A stretch of DNA of 64,000 bases from Sporolituus thermophilus DSM 23256 (GTDB lineage Bacteria; Bacillota; Negativicutes; Sporomusales; Thermosinaceae), in the NCBI RefSeq assembly GCF_900102435.1, contig NZ_FNBU01000004.1, positions 1-64,000 on the forward strand, read 5' to 3'. Of the stretch, positions 9,186 through 18,809 are shown in pieces. The first letter of the stretch is position 1; the number at the start of each line of letters is the position of its first letter. The notes under the pieces were generated by a model. That model was not told the origin of the DNA. It did no database searches and saw nothing but the letters and a program-made list of their open reading frames with translations. The position numbers and the translations under genes were made by a program.

Positions 9186-9225
9186 ATCGCCATGAAACCG
9201 TAACTTGGTTTCATGGCGATTTTTT
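9186..9225 (+). terminator. Terminator of the SDR gene
   Basis: ATCGCCATGAAACC (9186-9199) pairs perfectly with 9207-9220, followed by six T. Confidence 0.92.
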
Positions 9226-9271
9226 AAACCATCATTCCATATCGTGAAATATTATCTCGGTAGACGGAATT

Positions 9272-9300
9272 TTGACAGGATTTTTTCGAATATGTATAGT
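9272..9300 (+). promoter_or_regulatory. Sigma-A promoter of the iclR-type gene
   Basis: TTGACA (9272-9277), 17-base spacer, TATAGT (9295-9300). An imperfect palindrome ATGAA-GT-TTCAT at 9321-9332, just downstream of the start site, could be an autoregulatory operator (weak). Confidence 0.75.
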
Positions 9301-9361
9301 ATAAATTTCCGGGCAATAGCATGAAGTTTCATATTTGTGGAATTTAGACGGGAGGTGGAAT

Positions 9362-10141
9362 ATGCGGAAAAACAGCGTAGAAGTCCAGGCATTGCAGCGG
9401 GCGCTCGATATTTTAGAGGTAATCGGCAATAGTTCCAGTCCGGTCACTTTAAAAAATATAACAGCCATGGTCGACTTGCCTAAGTCAACCGTTTACCGTT
9501 TGCTCTCCAATCTGGAAAGTCGCGGTTACGTGCGGTGCGGCAATGACGGCAGATATACGTTAGGTTTGAAATTATTAATGATGAGCCAGCGGATGGAACA
9601 GGGGTTTGAACTTAAGCATGTGGCAAGGCCGTATATGGTTAAGCTGAACGAATTGTCGAAAGAATCGGTTCACCTTGGGGTACTGAATAACAATAAAGTT
9701 CTCTATGTCGACACAATTGACAGTCCGCAGGTAATTAGGCTTGTTGCCGAGGTAGGCAGCACAAATGCCGTGCACTGTACGGCGCTTGGCAAGGCGCTGT
9801 TGATAGGTCATAGCGATGACGCCATTAAGCAAGTGTTGCATGACGCCGGGATGGAAAAACGAACTCCTTATACACTGGTTACTCCGGAAAGTTTCCTGGC
9901 CGAGATGCAAATTGTCCGGGCGCAAGGCTATGCACTCGACGTATGTGAAAGCAACGAGCACTGTTGTTGCGTCAGCGCGCCTATTTATAACCATCACGGG
10001 GATGTTGTAGCGGCTATAAGCATCTCGGGCCCTGCGTCGCGGGTATCGCGGGATTTAATGAAGAATGAACTGGCGCCAAAACTAAAAGAAGCTACCCAGG
10101 CTATTTCCCAATTTTTGGGATTATTTCCTGACCGTAACTGA
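9362..10141 (+). CDS. IclR-family regulator, probably KdgR-like
   Basis: An IclR regulator of 259 residues with an N-terminal winged HTH (about 5-70, with LPKSTVYRLLSNLESRGYV) and a C-terminal effector domain. The start at 9362 follows GGGAGGTGG. It lies 71 bases before kduD-kduI in the same direction. Because KdgR regulators of uronate catabolism belong to this family, it probably controls those two genes in response to 2-keto-3-deoxygluconate (inference). Confidence 0.82.
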   Translation: MRKNSVEVQALQRALDILEVIGNSSSPVTLKNITAMVDLPKSTVYRLLSNLESRGYVRCGNDGRYTLGLKLLMMSQRMEQGFELKHVARPYMVKLNELSKESVHLGVLNNNKVLYVDTIDSPQVIRLVAEVGSTNAVHCTALGKALLIGHSDDAIKQVLHDAGMEKRTPYTLVTPESFLAEMQIVRAQGYALDVCESNEHCCCVSAPIYNHHGDVVAAISISGPASRVSRDLMKNELAPKLKEATQAISQFLGLFPDRN

Positions 10142-10212
10142 TTGAGTTTTCCGGCGGAGGTTGTGCGGTAATTAATGCATTTAATACTTTTTTTAAGAAG
10201 AGGTGACGATTC

Positions 10213-10974
10213 GTGATTTTGGACAAATTTTCCTTAGCGGGTAAAACGGCCATTATTACCGGAGCAAGCCGGGGGCTGGGTGAAGGAATGGCGTTGGCAC
10301 TGGCGGAGGCAGGCGCCGATGTTGTGGTTGTCAGCAGCGGCAGTAAAATCCACGAAACCGCGGAAAAGATTAGAGCATTAGGCCGAAAAAGCGTGGCCAT
10401 TCAGGCCGACTTGGTCAGTATCGACCCGATACCTGGAATTATTGCGAAAACCCTCGAAGAATTCGGCAAAGTGGATATCCTGGTCAACTGCGCCGGCATT
10501 ATCAGGCGCGCTCCGGCGATTGAATTTACCGAAAAAGATTGGGACGACGTCATCAATGTCAACCAAAAGTCACTGTTCTTTATGTGCCAGGCGGCGGCCA
10601 AGGAGATGATGAAACAGGGCAAAGGTAAAATCATTAATATCGCTTCGCTCCTTTCCTTCCAGGGCGGTATTATCGTACCGTCTTATACCGCGAGCAAGTC
10701 GGCCGTTGCCGGTCTTACCAAAGCGCTGGCCAATGAATGGGCCGCTTACGGCATTAACGTAAACGCCATCGCTCCTGGCTATATGGCGACCGATATGACG
10801 GAAGCGCTGCAAAAGAGTGCGGAACGGGCGCCGGCTATCCTGGCGCGGATACCGCAAGGGCGTTGGGGCACGCCCGAGGACATGAAAGGTGCGGTTGTCT
10901 TCCTGGCATCGGATGCATCAGATTATATTCAGGGCCATATTTTAGTCGTTGACGGCGGCTGGATGGGCCGGTAA
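10213..10974 (+). CDS. kduD: 2-deoxy-D-gluconate 3-dehydrogenase / 2,5-didehydrogluconate reductase
   Basis: An SDR enzyme that reduces 2,5-diketo-3-deoxygluconate to 2-keto-3-deoxygluconate in the pectin/uronate pathway. Motifs are [12 protein letters not shown], the Ser in NIASLLS and YTASKS. Its 253 residues equal the usual KduD length. The start is GTG, preceded by AAGAGGTGA. Pairing with kduI makes the assignment firm. Confidence 0.9.
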   Translation: MILDKFSLAGKTAIITGASRGLGEGMALALAEAGADVVVVSSGSKIHETAEKIRALGRKSVAIQADLVSIDPIPGIIAKTLEEFGKVDILVNCAGIIRRAPAIEFTEKDWDDVINVNQKSLFFMCQAAAKEMMKQGKGKIINIASLLSFQGGIIVPSYTASKSAVAGLTKALANEWAAYGINVNAIAPGYMATDMTEALQKSAERAPAILARIPQGRWGTPEDMKGAVVFLASDASDYIQGHILVVDGGWMGR

Positions 10975-10988
10975 GCGAGGTGTTGGTC

Positions 10989-11819
10989 ATGGAAGTAAGA
11001 TATGCGGCAAATCCAAAGGACGTAAAATTGTATGATACTAGGCGGCTGCGGGATGAATTTCTGATTGAAGACTTGTTTCCAAGCGATGCGGTCAAGATGG
11101 TCTATAGCCATATTGACAGGATTATCGTCGGCGGAGTCGTCCCTGCCACTAAGCCGATAGCGCTGGAAGCCGGGTCGGAGATACGAGCCGAATATTTCCT
11201 GGAGCGGAGAGAACTTGGCGTTATCAATATCGGCGGTAAGGGAACCGTAACAGTAGACGGTACTGCCTATGAACTTGATAACCGCGACGGTCTGTATGTA
11301 GGGATGGGGGCAAAAGAAATAATATTCGCCAGTGCCGATGCCAAAAGTCCCGCCAAGTTTTATTTTAACAGCGCTCCTGCACACGCGGCGTACCCAACGG
11401 TAAAGGTAGGGCTTGCTAAGGCACGGAGGGTTGAACTCGGTTCGCAGGCAGAGGCCAATAAACGGACAATCTATCAGTATATTCACCCCGAAGTTTTGCA
11501 AAGCTGCCAACTGGTGATGGGGATGACCGTCCTGGAGCAGGGCAGCGTTTGGAATACTATGCCCAGCCATACCCACGACCGGAGGATGGAAGTTTACCTT
11601 TATCTCAATATGCCGGAGGACGCTGTCGTTTTCCACTTCATGGGGGAGCCGGGTGAGACGAGACACATCGTTGTTCGGAACGAGCAGGCCGTCATTTCTC
11701 CCAGTTGGTCTATTCATTCCGGCGTAGGCACCCGTAGTTACGCCTTTATCTGGGGAATGTGCGGTGAGAACCAGACCTTCACTGATATGGACCATATCCC
11801 GATGGCTGAATTAAAATAA
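10989..11819 (+). CDS. kduI: 5-dehydro-4-deoxy-D-glucuronate isomerase
   Basis: A cupin-fold zinc isomerase acting one step before KduD. The zinc ligands are visible as H194, H196, E201 (in SHTHDRRME) and H243 (in SIHSG), each two residues from the E. coli positions. The length is 276 residues against 278 in E. coli. The ATG at 10989 is preferred because AGGTG (10978-10982) precedes it; an in-frame GTG at 10980 overlaps that site. No oligouronide lyase or kdgK/kdgA lies in the window. Confidence 0.93.
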   Translation: MEVRYAANPKDVKLYDTRRLRDEFLIEDLFPSDAVKMVYSHIDRIIVGGVVPATKPIALEAGSEIRAEYFLERRELGVINIGGKGTVTVDGTAYELDNRDGLYVGMGAKEIIFASADAKSPAKFYFNSAPAHAAYPTVKVGLAKARRVELGSQAEANKRTIYQYIHPEVLQSCQLVMGMTVLEQGSVWNTMPSHTHDRRMEVYLYLNMPEDAVVFHFMGEPGETRHIVVRNEQAVISPSWSIHSGVGTRSYAFIWGMCGENQTFTDMDHIPMAELK

Positions 11820-11830
11820 AGTAAAGACAA

Positions 11831-11858
11831 AAAAGGACGGTAGGAACCGTCCTTTTTT
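11831..11858 (+). terminator. Terminator after kduI
   Basis: GGACGGT (11835-11841), AGGA loop, ACCGTCC (11846-11852), then six T. Confidence 0.92.
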
Positions 11859-11960
11859 GCTATAGCCATGCGGAGTGTTAGTAAAGTTGATAAAAACAAA
11901 AGTCATTATTACAAAGACAAAATTGCTAATGTTTACGAAGAGAATTTTACCAAGAAGATA

Positions 11961-11989
11961 TTGACGAAGATGAATACGGTCTTTATAAT
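11961..11989 (+). promoter_or_regulatory. Sigma-A promoter of the riboswitch-MFS-larA unit
   Basis: TTGACG (11961-11966), 17-base spacer, TATAAT (11984-11989). The start site near 11996 lies about 36 bases before the aptamer. Confidence 0.82.
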
Positions 11990-12031
11990 TTTAAATAAAA
12001 TTAATGTTTGTATACAGAGTACATAAAATAA

Positions 12032-12134
12032 CGAGTGTACCTAGGGATCCGCGGCTTAGAACCGGTCTGAACCAAGCGGTACAGGCGCACCGGGGTGCGT
12101 TACACCGTGGGAGTAAAAGCCCCAGCGGGAGGTC
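12032..12134 (+). ncRNA. ykkC-family riboswitch aptamer, subtype-2-like
   Basis: The 5' part has CTAGGGATCCGCGG, then a CTG-AACCAAG segment, a GCGCAC/GTGCG hairpin, TTACACCG, GGGAGTAAAAGCCC and a final GCGGGAGGT. These conserved blocks, in this order, match the ykkC group and most closely the subtype-2 class (ppGpp, PRPP or (d)ADP sensors) rather than the guanidine-I class. P1 pairs GTACC (12037-12041) with GGTAC (12078-12082). The ligand cannot be settled by eye. The 3' end overlaps the 5' arm of a terminator. Confidence 0.8.
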
Positions 12135-12163
12135 GTTTACAACCATTTTCCGCTGGGTTTTTC
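12121..12163 (+). terminator. Riboswitch expression-platform terminator
   Basis: CCCAGCGG (12121-12128) pairs with CCGCTGGG (12150-12157), followed by TTTTT. The 5' arm is also the conserved AGCCC...GCGGG end of the aptamer. Ligand binding should therefore block the terminator, making an ON switch (inference). Confidence 0.85.
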
Positions 12164-12313
12164 TATTTTTACAATTTAAAATGCAAGGGTGCTTAAGCAA
12201 AGTGAAGGGAGAGGAGAGCGGGGTTGTAAAAGTGACGTGTGTCAGTAGGAAGGTAGGATGGCATGAATAAAAAGGAGTCAAGCGAAAAAACAAGCGAAAT
12301 GGAGGAATAAAAA

Positions 12314-13612
12314 ATGGAAACGGTGCGACCTGCGCCAGGTGTGAGTCTTGACGCTATGAAACCTACCCGGCAACGGGTAGTACTAGTGGCTATTCTCCTT
12401 CTCACTTTATTGGTTGCTTATCTGGATAGGGTGAATGTTTCCGTGTTATTGGCCGATAACACGTTTTTAACCGATATGGGCATTAAAGGGCAACCGGTGC
12501 AAATGGGACTACTAATGACTTTATTTTTGATTGCTTACGGCGTGGCCAATGTCGTCTTAAGCCCTCTTGGCGATTACATTGGCCCGCGCAAGGCGATGTC
12601 CATATCCATCCTTCTTTGGACGCTATCGGTCCTTATCGGTGGTTTCGCCACCACTTTTACGACCATGCTGGTAGCCCGCGTTATATTGGGCATCGGCGAG
12701 GGAATGCATTGGCCGATGCAGAGTACTTTTGTCAAGAACTGGTTTCCACCCCATGAGCGCGGTAAAGCCAATGCCGTGTGGCTCATTGGGCTGATGGTTG
12801 GGCCGGCTATCGCCATGCCTTTCTTTACCTGGATCGTATCCGCCTGGGGTTGGCGTCCGAGCTTTTTCGTTCTTGGTGCCATGGGGCTGGTACCATTGTT
12901 TCTTTTGTGGTTTTATGTTACCGACCATCCGCGCCAGCATAAGCGGGTTAATCAAGCCGAACTGGAATACATCGAAAAAGCTCTGAAAGCCGAGGCTGAG
13001 GAGGAGGCACGCCTGAAGACCGAGACTCTCGGGGAACGGCTTAAGTCTTTCGCTTTGAACTATAGATTTTGGCTTTTGACCATTAACTATTTCTGCATTG
13101 CATCGGTGTGGTGGGGTACAATGGCGTGGCTGCCGTCTTATTTGAAAGCGGCGCGCGGCTTTTCCTGGGCGCAAATGGGGGCCTTTTCCTCGCTACCTTA
13201 CATTTTAGGCGCCGTCAGCATCCTTTTCTTCGGTCATCTGGCCGATAAACTTGGCCGGCGGGCGCCTTTCGTGGCTGTTGCGCACCTCGGCTCCGCCCTG
13301 GGGATTTATTTCGGCGCCATGGCACCGGACAATATGACGGCGGCCCTGATGATTTCGGCCGGTATTGCGTCCATTGCTATCGGCTTGCCATCGTCCTGGG
13401 CGATCCTGCAGCGTATTGTCCCTGGTAAGGCGGTCGGCGCGGGCGCTGGCATGATGAACGGCGTGGCCAATGGTGGGTCGGCCTTTTCGCCGGTTCTCAT
13501 CGGCTTCTTTATCGCCTTGACGGGTGGTTATGTCGGCGGCCTGATGTTCCTGGTGGGCCTGGCGGTCGTCGGCTGCCTGTGTATGACGGTATTGTCGCTA
13601 CAGAAATATTAG
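12314..13612 (+). CDS. MFS transporter, ACS family (hydroxyacid/sugar-acid type)
   Basis: A twelve-helix MFS carrier of 432 residues. It shows SPLGDYIGPRKAM after helix 2, GIGEGMHWP in helix 4 and HLADKLGRR in the central loop. The start follows TGGAGGAAT at 12300-12308. It is the first gene after the riboswitch, with larA 126 bases downstream and no clear terminator between, so a 2-hydroxyacid substrate is likely (inference). Confidence 0.82.
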   Translation: METVRPAPGVSLDAMKPTRQRVVLVAILLLTLLVAYLDRVNVSVLLADNTFLTDMGIKGQPVQMGLLMTLFLIAYGVANVVLSPLGDYIGPRKAMSISILLWTLSVLIGGFATTFTTMLVARVILGIGEGMHWPMQSTFVKNWFPPHERGKANAVWLIGLMVGPAIAMPFFTWIVSAWGWRPSFFVLGAMGLVPLFLLWFYVTDHPRQHKRVNQAELEYIEKALKAEAEEEARLKTETLGERLKSFALNYRFWLLTINYFCIASVWWGTMAWLPSYLKAARGFSWAQMGAFSSLPYILGAVSILFFGHLADKLGRRAPFVAVAHLGSALGIYFGAMAPDNMTAALMISAGIASIAIGLPSSWAILQRIVPGKAVGAGAGMMNGVANGGSAFSPVLIGFFIALTGGYVGGLMFLVGLAVVGCLCMTVLSLQKY

Positions 13613-13737
13613 CCGCAGCAGTTACTTGTATTTTTACTGCGGAGAGCAGGAATGCGCGAGGGCGCTGCAGAAAAAGGAATTTAATGGTATTTGGCGCTGC
13701 GGCTTAATGCCATTATGCCATACAAGGGGGAGTTTGC

Positions 13738-15033
13738 ATGTTAAAAGAGTTTTCGCTGGGGTTTGGCGACAGCCAGATTAAAGTCGCTCTGCCGGAGGAG
13801 AAAATTATCAATGTTGTAGAAGGCAAGCCTGTCGCCCCGATTACCGATGTGCCAGCAGCGGTGCGGGAAGCCCTGAATAATCCCATTGGTACGCCACCGC
13901 TTAAGGAAGTGGTGAAGGCCGGCGACAAGGTCGCGATTATTGCCAGCGACATTACCCGCATGTGGGTCAAACATGACCAGTTTTTGCCAGTGCTGCTTGA
14001 TGAACTTAACGCTGCCGGCGTGCCGGACAGGGACATTAAGCTGGTTGTTGGTTTGGGCGCCCACCGTCGCCATACGGATAAAGAGAATGTTAGGGTCTAT
14101 GGCCAGCAGGTCGTGGATCGCATCGAAATCGTCCAGAGCTATGCGCCGGCGGAAGAGGACTTTGTTTATGTCGGCAAAACGTCGCGCGGTGTGGAGACCT
14201 ACCTTAACAAGCATGTTGTTAATGCGGATAAAGTCATCCTTACCGGCGGCATTGTTTACCACCTGATGGCCGGTTTCGGCGGCGGCCGTAAGGCGATTAT
14301 GCCCGGGGTGTCCGGCTATGCCACCATTCAGGGAAATCATAGCTACTGTCTCCATGACGAAGTGGGTAAAGGCATTAGCCCGCACTGCGTTTCCGGTAAA
14401 TTGGAAGGCAACAATATGCACGAAGACATGACTGAAATGGCGGCCATGCTTAACCCCGCCTTCTTGCTCAACGCCGTCTTTACGCCAGAGGGCCAGTTTG
14501 CCCGGTTTGTAGCCGGTCACTGGTATGATGCCTGGCGGGAAGGCTGTCGGACGGTCGAGGAGATCTTCGGCGTACCGGTCAAAGGCAAAGCCGACTTGGT
14601 TATTGCTTCGGCCGGCGGTTTTCCCAAAGACATTAACCTCTATCAGGGCTCCAAAACGATTGACAACGCTTTCATGGCCGTAAAAGAAGACGGCGTTATC
14701 ATCCTGCTGTTGGAATGCCGCGACATAATGGAGCCGCCTGATTTCAGCGGCTGGTTTAACTACGAGTCGCTGTACGACCGGGAAGTAGCGCTGCGTAAGG
14801 GTTTTACCGTGCCAGGCTTCATCGCGCTCAAGTGCGGCCTCATGGCGGCCAAAGTGCCGCATATCGTCGTTACTTTGCCGGAAAACAAGGCCTTTGTTGA
14901 AAAAGCTGGCATGATTGCCGTAACCACCATTGAGGAGGCCATGGCCCTGGCCGAACAAAAACTGGGCCGTAAAGACTATACCATTACGGTCATGCCCCAC
15001 GCCGCCAATACGGTGCCGCTGGTGCAAGAATAA
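13738..15033 (+). CDS. larA: LarA-family nickel-pincer 2-hydroxyacid racemase/epimerase
   Basis: LarA enzymes racemise lactate or other 2-hydroxyacids with a nickel-pincer nucleotide bound to a lysine. H109 (GLGAHRRH), H175 (YHLMAGFGGG), K185 (GGGRKAIMPG) and H201 (GNHSY) each fall one residue from the Lactobacillus LarA ligands H108, H174, K184 and H200, and R74 matches R75. All cofactor residues are kept. The loop after DITR reads MWV instead of the more common PTP, so the substrate may not be lactate. The larBCE cofactor genes are not in the window. Confidence 0.87.
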   Translation: MLKEFSLGFGDSQIKVALPEEKIINVVEGKPVAPITDVPAAVREALNNPIGTPPLKEVVKAGDKVAIIASDITRMWVKHDQFLPVLLDELNAAGVPDRDIKLVVGLGAHRRHTDKENVRVYGQQVVDRIEIVQSYAPAEEDFVYVGKTSRGVETYLNKHVVNADKVILTGGIVYHLMAGFGGGRKAIMPGVSGYATIQGNHSYCLHDEVGKGISPHCVSGKLEGNNMHEDMTEMAAMLNPAFLLNAVFTPEGQFARFVAGHWYDAWREGCRTVEEIFGVPVKGKADLVIASAGGFPKDINLYQGSKTIDNAFMAVKEDGVIILLLECRDIMEPPDFSGWFNYESLYDREVALRKGFTVPGFIALKCGLMAAKVPHIVVTLPENKAFVEKAGMIAVTTIEEAMALAEQKLGRKDYTITVMPHAANTVPLVQE

Positions 15034-15051
15034 GGACGCCGCATTATTATC

Positions 15052-15079
15052 AGCCCCCGGAATTGTCTGGGGGCTTTTT
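15052..15079 (+). terminator. Terminator after larA
   Basis: AGCCCCC (15052-15058) pairs with GGGGGCT (15069-15075), followed by T-rich sequence. Confidence 0.9.
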
Positions 15080-15113
15080 ATTGTTTGTCCGCCCTTCGGG
15101 TACACTAAAAACA

Positions 15114-15166
15114 TTGACAGGAAAACGCCACAAATTTATACTATATACTATACAGGGGTATAGTAT
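15114..15166 (+). promoter_or_regulatory. csoR-copA promoter with overlapping CsoR operator
   Basis: TTGACA (15114-15119), 17-base spacer, TATACT (15137-15142). A perfect inverted repeat ATACTATAC-AGGG-GTATAGTAT (15145-15166) covers the start-site region. A G-rich centre in an A/T dyad is typical of CsoR operators, so this is probably the copper-relieved repression site. Confidence 0.85.
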
Positions 15167-15179
15167 AGGGGGTGACGTA

Positions 15180-15449
15180 ATGCTGACAGAAGCGGAAAAA
15201 GAAGTCCTCCGCGTCCGGCTGCGCCGGATCGGCGGCCAGATTAACGGTATTGAAAAAATGCTTGATGAAGGGCGCTACTGCGTGGATATTCTACAACAGG
15301 TGACAGCGGCCCGGGCCGCCCTTAATAAAGTGGCGCTCCTCATCCTGGAGAGCCATGCCAAAAGCTGCCTGGTGGCGGCTGTTCAGCAGGACCGGGCCAA
15401 CGAAGCCATTGATGAGCTGATGGATTTTCTCGATAAATTTACGAGATGA
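15180..15449 (+). CDS. csoR: Copper-sensing repressor CsoR
   Basis: An all-helical metal-sensing repressor of 89 residues. The Cu(I) ligands are present as C34 (RYCVDI), H59 and C63 (ESHAKSC), the Cys-His-Cys set that separates CsoR from FrmR and RcnR. The ATG at 15180 follows AGGGGGTGA. It is cotranscribed with copA, 18 bases away. Confidence 0.92.
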   Translation: MLTEAEKEVLRVRLRRIGGQINGIEKMLDEGRYCVDILQQVTAARAALNKVALLILESHAKSCLVAAVQQDRANEAIDELMDFLDKFTR

Positions 15450-15467
15450 TGAAAGAAGGTATGCGTT

Positions 15468-17876
15468 ATGGCAAACTTGCAATCGGCCACTTTAAAAATC
15501 GGCGGTATGTCGTGCGCGGCCTGCGCCAGCCGCGTGGAGAAGGGGCTGGCGGCGCTGCCCGGCGTGGCCAAAGCGGTCGTCAACTTCGCCGCCGAAAAAG
15601 CGACGGTGACTTATGACAAGGACCAAATCGGTCTCCGTGATATGGCGGCCAAGGTCGAAGAGCTGGGCTACCAGGTCGTTAAGGATAAAGCCGAATTTAA
15701 AATTACCGGCATGAGCTGTGCGGCCTGCGCCCGGCGCATTGAGAAGGGGTTGGCAGCCCTGCCCGGTGTCTATTCGGCTGTCGTCAACCTGGCCATGGAA
15801 AAGGCGACCGTGGAGTTTAACCCTGGCGAACTCGCCGAAGCTGAAGTTAAGGCGCTGGTGGAGCGACTGGGCTTTGGCGCCCATAGCCTGGCGGACACGC
15901 GGGAAATTGACCGCGAACAGGCGATGCGGGAAGGCGAAATCCGCAGCCAACGGGTGCGTCTTTTTATTTCGGTCGTTTTTTCGTTTCCGCTACTCTGGGC
16001 GATGGTACTGCATATGTTCGGGGTGAGCGGTGCTACCGCCCAGCTGCTGATGAATCCTTACCTGCAGTGGGCGTTGGCTACGCCGGTCCAGTTTATTGCC
16101 GGTTGGCAGTTTTACCGCGGTGCTTTTTTAGCGCTGCGGGGCGGCGGGGCCAACATGGACGTGCTGGTAGCTCTTGGGACCTCGGCGGCGTATTTTTACA
16201 GCATTGCCAATGTGTTGCGCGACGTGTCCGACCTGTACTTTGAAACTTCGGCCATTCTCCTTACCTTGATTATTCTGGGAAAACTGCTGGAAGCACGGGC
16301 CAAAGGCCGGACGTCGGAAGCGATCAGAGCGCTGATGGGCCTGCAGGCTAAAACGGCGCGGGTCGTACGGGACGGGCAGGAGGTGGACGTGCCGGTGGAA
16401 GGGGTCGTGCCGGGTGATATCGTCGTCGTCCGCCCCGGCGAAAAAATCCCCGTTGATGGCGTGATTGTCGAAGGTATTTCGACGGTTGACGAGTCAATGT
16501 TGACCGGGGAAAGCATTCCGGTCGACAAAAAAGTGGGCGACGAGGTGTTCGGGGCCACGCTCAACAAGTTGGGCGCCTTTAAGTTCAAGGCTACCAAGGT
16601 AGGCAAGGATACGGCCCTGGCGCAAATTATCCGCATCGTGGAAGAAGCGCAGGGGTCGAAAGCACCCATCCAGCGATTTGCGGATGTTGTTTCCGGCTAT
16701 TTTGTCCCGGCGGTAATAACCTTGGCCGTCCTTACTTTCCTGGCATGGTACTTTGTGCTTGATCCCGGCAACTTTTCCCGCGCCATCGTCAATTTTACGG
16801 CGGTGTTGGTCATCGCCTGCCCCTGCGCCCTTGGGTTGGCAACGCCTACCTCGATTATGGTGGGCACGGGTAAAGGAGCGGAGAACGGCATTTTGATCAA
16901 GGGAGCGGAGCATCTGGAAAACACGCACCGGCTAACGGCGATAGTACTTGACAAAACGGGGACGATAACCAAAGGAGAGCCGGCCGTGACGGATATCATA
17001 TCTCTAAATGGCCAAACCGAGACTCAGCTGCTCCGTTTGGCCGCAGTAGCCGAGAAAAATTCGGAACATCCTCTGGCCCAGGCCATTGTCCGTCAGGGGC
17101 AAGCTCAAGGCGTGGTTAGCGGCGATGCCGCGGAGTTTGCCGCTATTCCCGGCCATGGTGTGCGGGCACGGGTGGATGGAAAAACCGTCCTGGTGGGAAC
17201 GCGGAAACTGATGCGGGAAAATGGCGTTGATTTTGACAGTAGCATCAGTCGGATTGAAGCGCTGGAGCAGCAGGGAAAAACCGTCGTGCTTATGGCGGTG
17301 GAGAATGAGCCCGCCGCCCTGATCGCCGTCGCCGACACCGTCAAGGAACATGCGGCTGACGCTGTGGCGCAGCTAAAAGCAATGGGGCTGGAAGTCTGGA
17401 TGATTACCGGGGACAACGAGCGAACGGCCCGGGCGATTGCACGCGAGGTGGGCATTGAAAATATCATGGCCGAGGTATTGCCTGAGGACAAGGCGGAAAA
17501 AGTACAGGAACTAAAACTGCAGGGCAAAGTGGTGGGCATGGTCGGCGACGGTATTAATGATGCGCCGGCGCTAGCTACCGCTGATGTTGGTTTTGCCATT
17601 GGCACCGGTACGGATGTGGCCATGGAGGCGGCCGATATTACCCTGATTCGCGGCGACCTGCGCGGCATTGTGGCCGCCATTCAGCTTAGCAAGGCCACCA
17701 TGCGTAATATTAAGCAAAACCTCTTTTGGGCGCTTATCTATAATTCGCTGGGGATTCCGGTCGCTGCGGCCGGGTTTTTGTCGCCCGTTCTCGCCGGGGC
17801 GGCCATGGCGTTCAGTTCGGTTTCCGTGGTAGCCAACGCGCTGCGGCTGCGGCGGTTCCGGCCGCAGCTTTCCTAG
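15468..17876 (+). CDS. copA: Copper-exporting P1B-type ATPase
   Basis: An inner-membrane Cu(I) efflux pump of 802 residues. Two N-terminal heavy-metal domains carry GMSCAAC (C16/C19 and C84/C87). Eight membrane helices, the TGES actuator motif, the ion-channel CPC ([11 protein letters not shown], near residue 450), the phosphorylation motif DKTGT (near 495) and [10 protein letters not shown] follow in order. The CPC motif and the csoR neighbour point to copper. No copZ chaperone is adjacent. Confidence 0.95.
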   Translation: MANLQSATLKIGGMSCAACASRVEKGLAALPGVAKAVVNFAAEKATVTYDKDQIGLRDMAAKVEELGYQVVKDKAEFKITGMSCAACARRIEKGLAALPGVYSAVVNLAMEKATVEFNPGELAEAEVKALVERLGFGAHSLADTREIDREQAMREGEIRSQRVRLFISVVFSFPLLWAMVLHMFGVSGATAQLLMNPYLQWALATPVQFIAGWQFYRGAFLALRGGGANMDVLVALGTSAAYFYSIANVLRDVSDLYFETSAILLTLIILGKLLEARAKGRTSEAIRALMGLQAKTARVVRDGQEVDVPVEGVVPGDIVVVRPGEKIPVDGVIVEGISTVDESMLTGESIPVDKKVGDEVFGATLNKLGAFKFKATKVGKDTALAQIIRIVEEAQGSKAPIQRFADVVSGYFVPAVITLAVLTFLAWYFVLDPGNFSRAIVNFTAVLVIACPCALGLATPTSIMVGTGKGAENGILIKGAEHLENTHRLTAIVLDKTGTITKGEPAVTDIISLNGQTETQLLRLAAVAEKNSEHPLAQAIVRQGQAQGVVSGDAAEFAAIPGHGVRARVDGKTVLVGTRKLMRENGVDFDSSISRIEALEQQGKTVVLMAVENEPAALIAVADTVKEHAADAVAQLKAMGLEVWMITGDNERTARAIAREVGIENIMAEVLPEDKAEKVQELKLQGKVVGMVGDGINDAPALATADVGFAIGTGTDVAMEAADITLIRGDLRGIVAAIQLSKATMRNIKQNLFWALIYNSLGIPVAAAGFLSPVLAGAAMAFSSVSVVANALRLRRFRPQLS

Positions 17877-18018
17877 AATTTTACCTTGAGCACTGTGGGG
17901 ATTTTTTGTTGCCCGGTGGCAGGAAAGCGGCGGCGTCGGCAAGAACATTTGGGAAAATACGGTATATAGCCCGGCCGGCTGGGAATACTAACGATTATAT
18001 CAATAGGAGAAGATTGCC

Positions 18019-18720
18019 ATGCGTTTCGAAGTTAGTGAAGATATTTTCCGGCTCTTTCCTACGGCATGTTTCGGCGTCGTCGTGGCCGCGGATTTTCAGC
18101 CCCGGGAGCTTGAGACGGTCGCCCGGCTCTTGACGGCGGCGGTGGCAGCGGCGCCGGCCAAATTCCCCGAGGGGGTACGCAGTCACCCGTCAATCCGGGT
18201 ATGGCGCGAGGCGTTTGCCAAAATGCAGTTAAATCCGAACAAATTTTTAAGCTCGGTGGAAGCGCTTCATACCCGGGTTTATAAATCCGGACAGTTGCCG
18301 CAAATTAATCCTGTTGTCGATTTAGTTAACGCCCTTTCGCTTAAGTATGTGCTGCCCATGGGAGCGCATGACCTGGAGCGTATGACCGGGGATATGCGAT
18401 TGCGGCTTAGCCGTGAAGGCGATGTGTTCACGCCGTTCGGCGAACAACAGGTGGAAGTTGTGCCGCCCGGCGAGATTGTTTACGCCGATGATGTTGAGGT
18501 GCGCACCCGCCGCTGGGTGTGGCGTCAGGGCGAAAAAGCGAAGATCGTTGCTGAGTCGCGGTATATCTTTTTCCCGATTGACGGTTTCGCCGATGTTAAC
18601 AAAGCCGATGTTTTAGCCGCCCGCGATGAGCTAGCCGAGTTCGTCGCCCGGCTGGGCGGCCGGGCAGCCGTGTTTTTCGTCGACCGAGATTGTCCCGTTG
18701 CCGAGTGGGACTTAAAGTAA
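18019..18720 (+). CDS. B3/B4 tRNA-binding-domain protein (possible trans-editing factor)
   Basis: A 233-residue stand-alone B3/B4 domain, the fold that hydrolyses mischarged tRNA in phenylalanyl-tRNA synthetase beta chains. Recognisable segments are HPSIRVWREAF, NPVVDLVNALSLKYVLPMGAHD and the C-terminal ...FPIDGFADVN. Free-standing members are common in Firmicutes and of uncertain function; clearing of misacylated tRNA is plausible. It begins about 140 bases after copA, and cysK has its own promoter. Confidence 0.75.
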   Translation: MRFEVSEDIFRLFPTACFGVVVAADFQPRELETVARLLTAAVAAAPAKFPEGVRSHPSIRVWREAFAKMQLNPNKFLSSVEALHTRVYKSGQLPQINPVVDLVNALSLKYVLPMGAHDLERMTGDMRLRLSREGDVFTPFGEQQVEVVPPGEIVYADDVEVRTRRWVWRQGEKAKIVAESRYIFFPIDGFADVNKADVLAARDELAEFVARLGGRAAVFFVDRDCPVAEWDLK

Positions 18721-18738
18721 GCGAAAGTATGCCAAGAC

Positions 18739-18768
18739 TTGACTGGTAAATTTCCGTCGGGTTATAAT
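18739..18768 (+). promoter_or_regulatory. Sigma-A promoter of cysK
   Basis: TTGACT (18739-18744), 18-base spacer, TATAAT (18763-18768), 42 bases before the start codon. Confidence 0.8.
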
Positions 18769-18809
18769 ATAAATAAACCGACTGGAATACTAGGAATTAG
18801 AGGTGCATT

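Noticed and set aside
12032-12134. Nickel/cobalt riboswitch before a nickel-dependent LarA gene
   Set aside because: Attractive by function, but the sequence blocks match the ykkC group and not the NiCo four-way junction consensus.
12004-12270. 88-codon plus-strand frame over the riboswitch
   Set aside because: It coincides with the conserved aptamer and terminator and lacks a binding site.
13741-15114. 457-codon minus-strand open frame opposite larA
   Set aside because: It is an antisense shadow of larA; its composition is His/Arg-rich mirror sequence without a ribosome-binding site, and larA is unambiguous.
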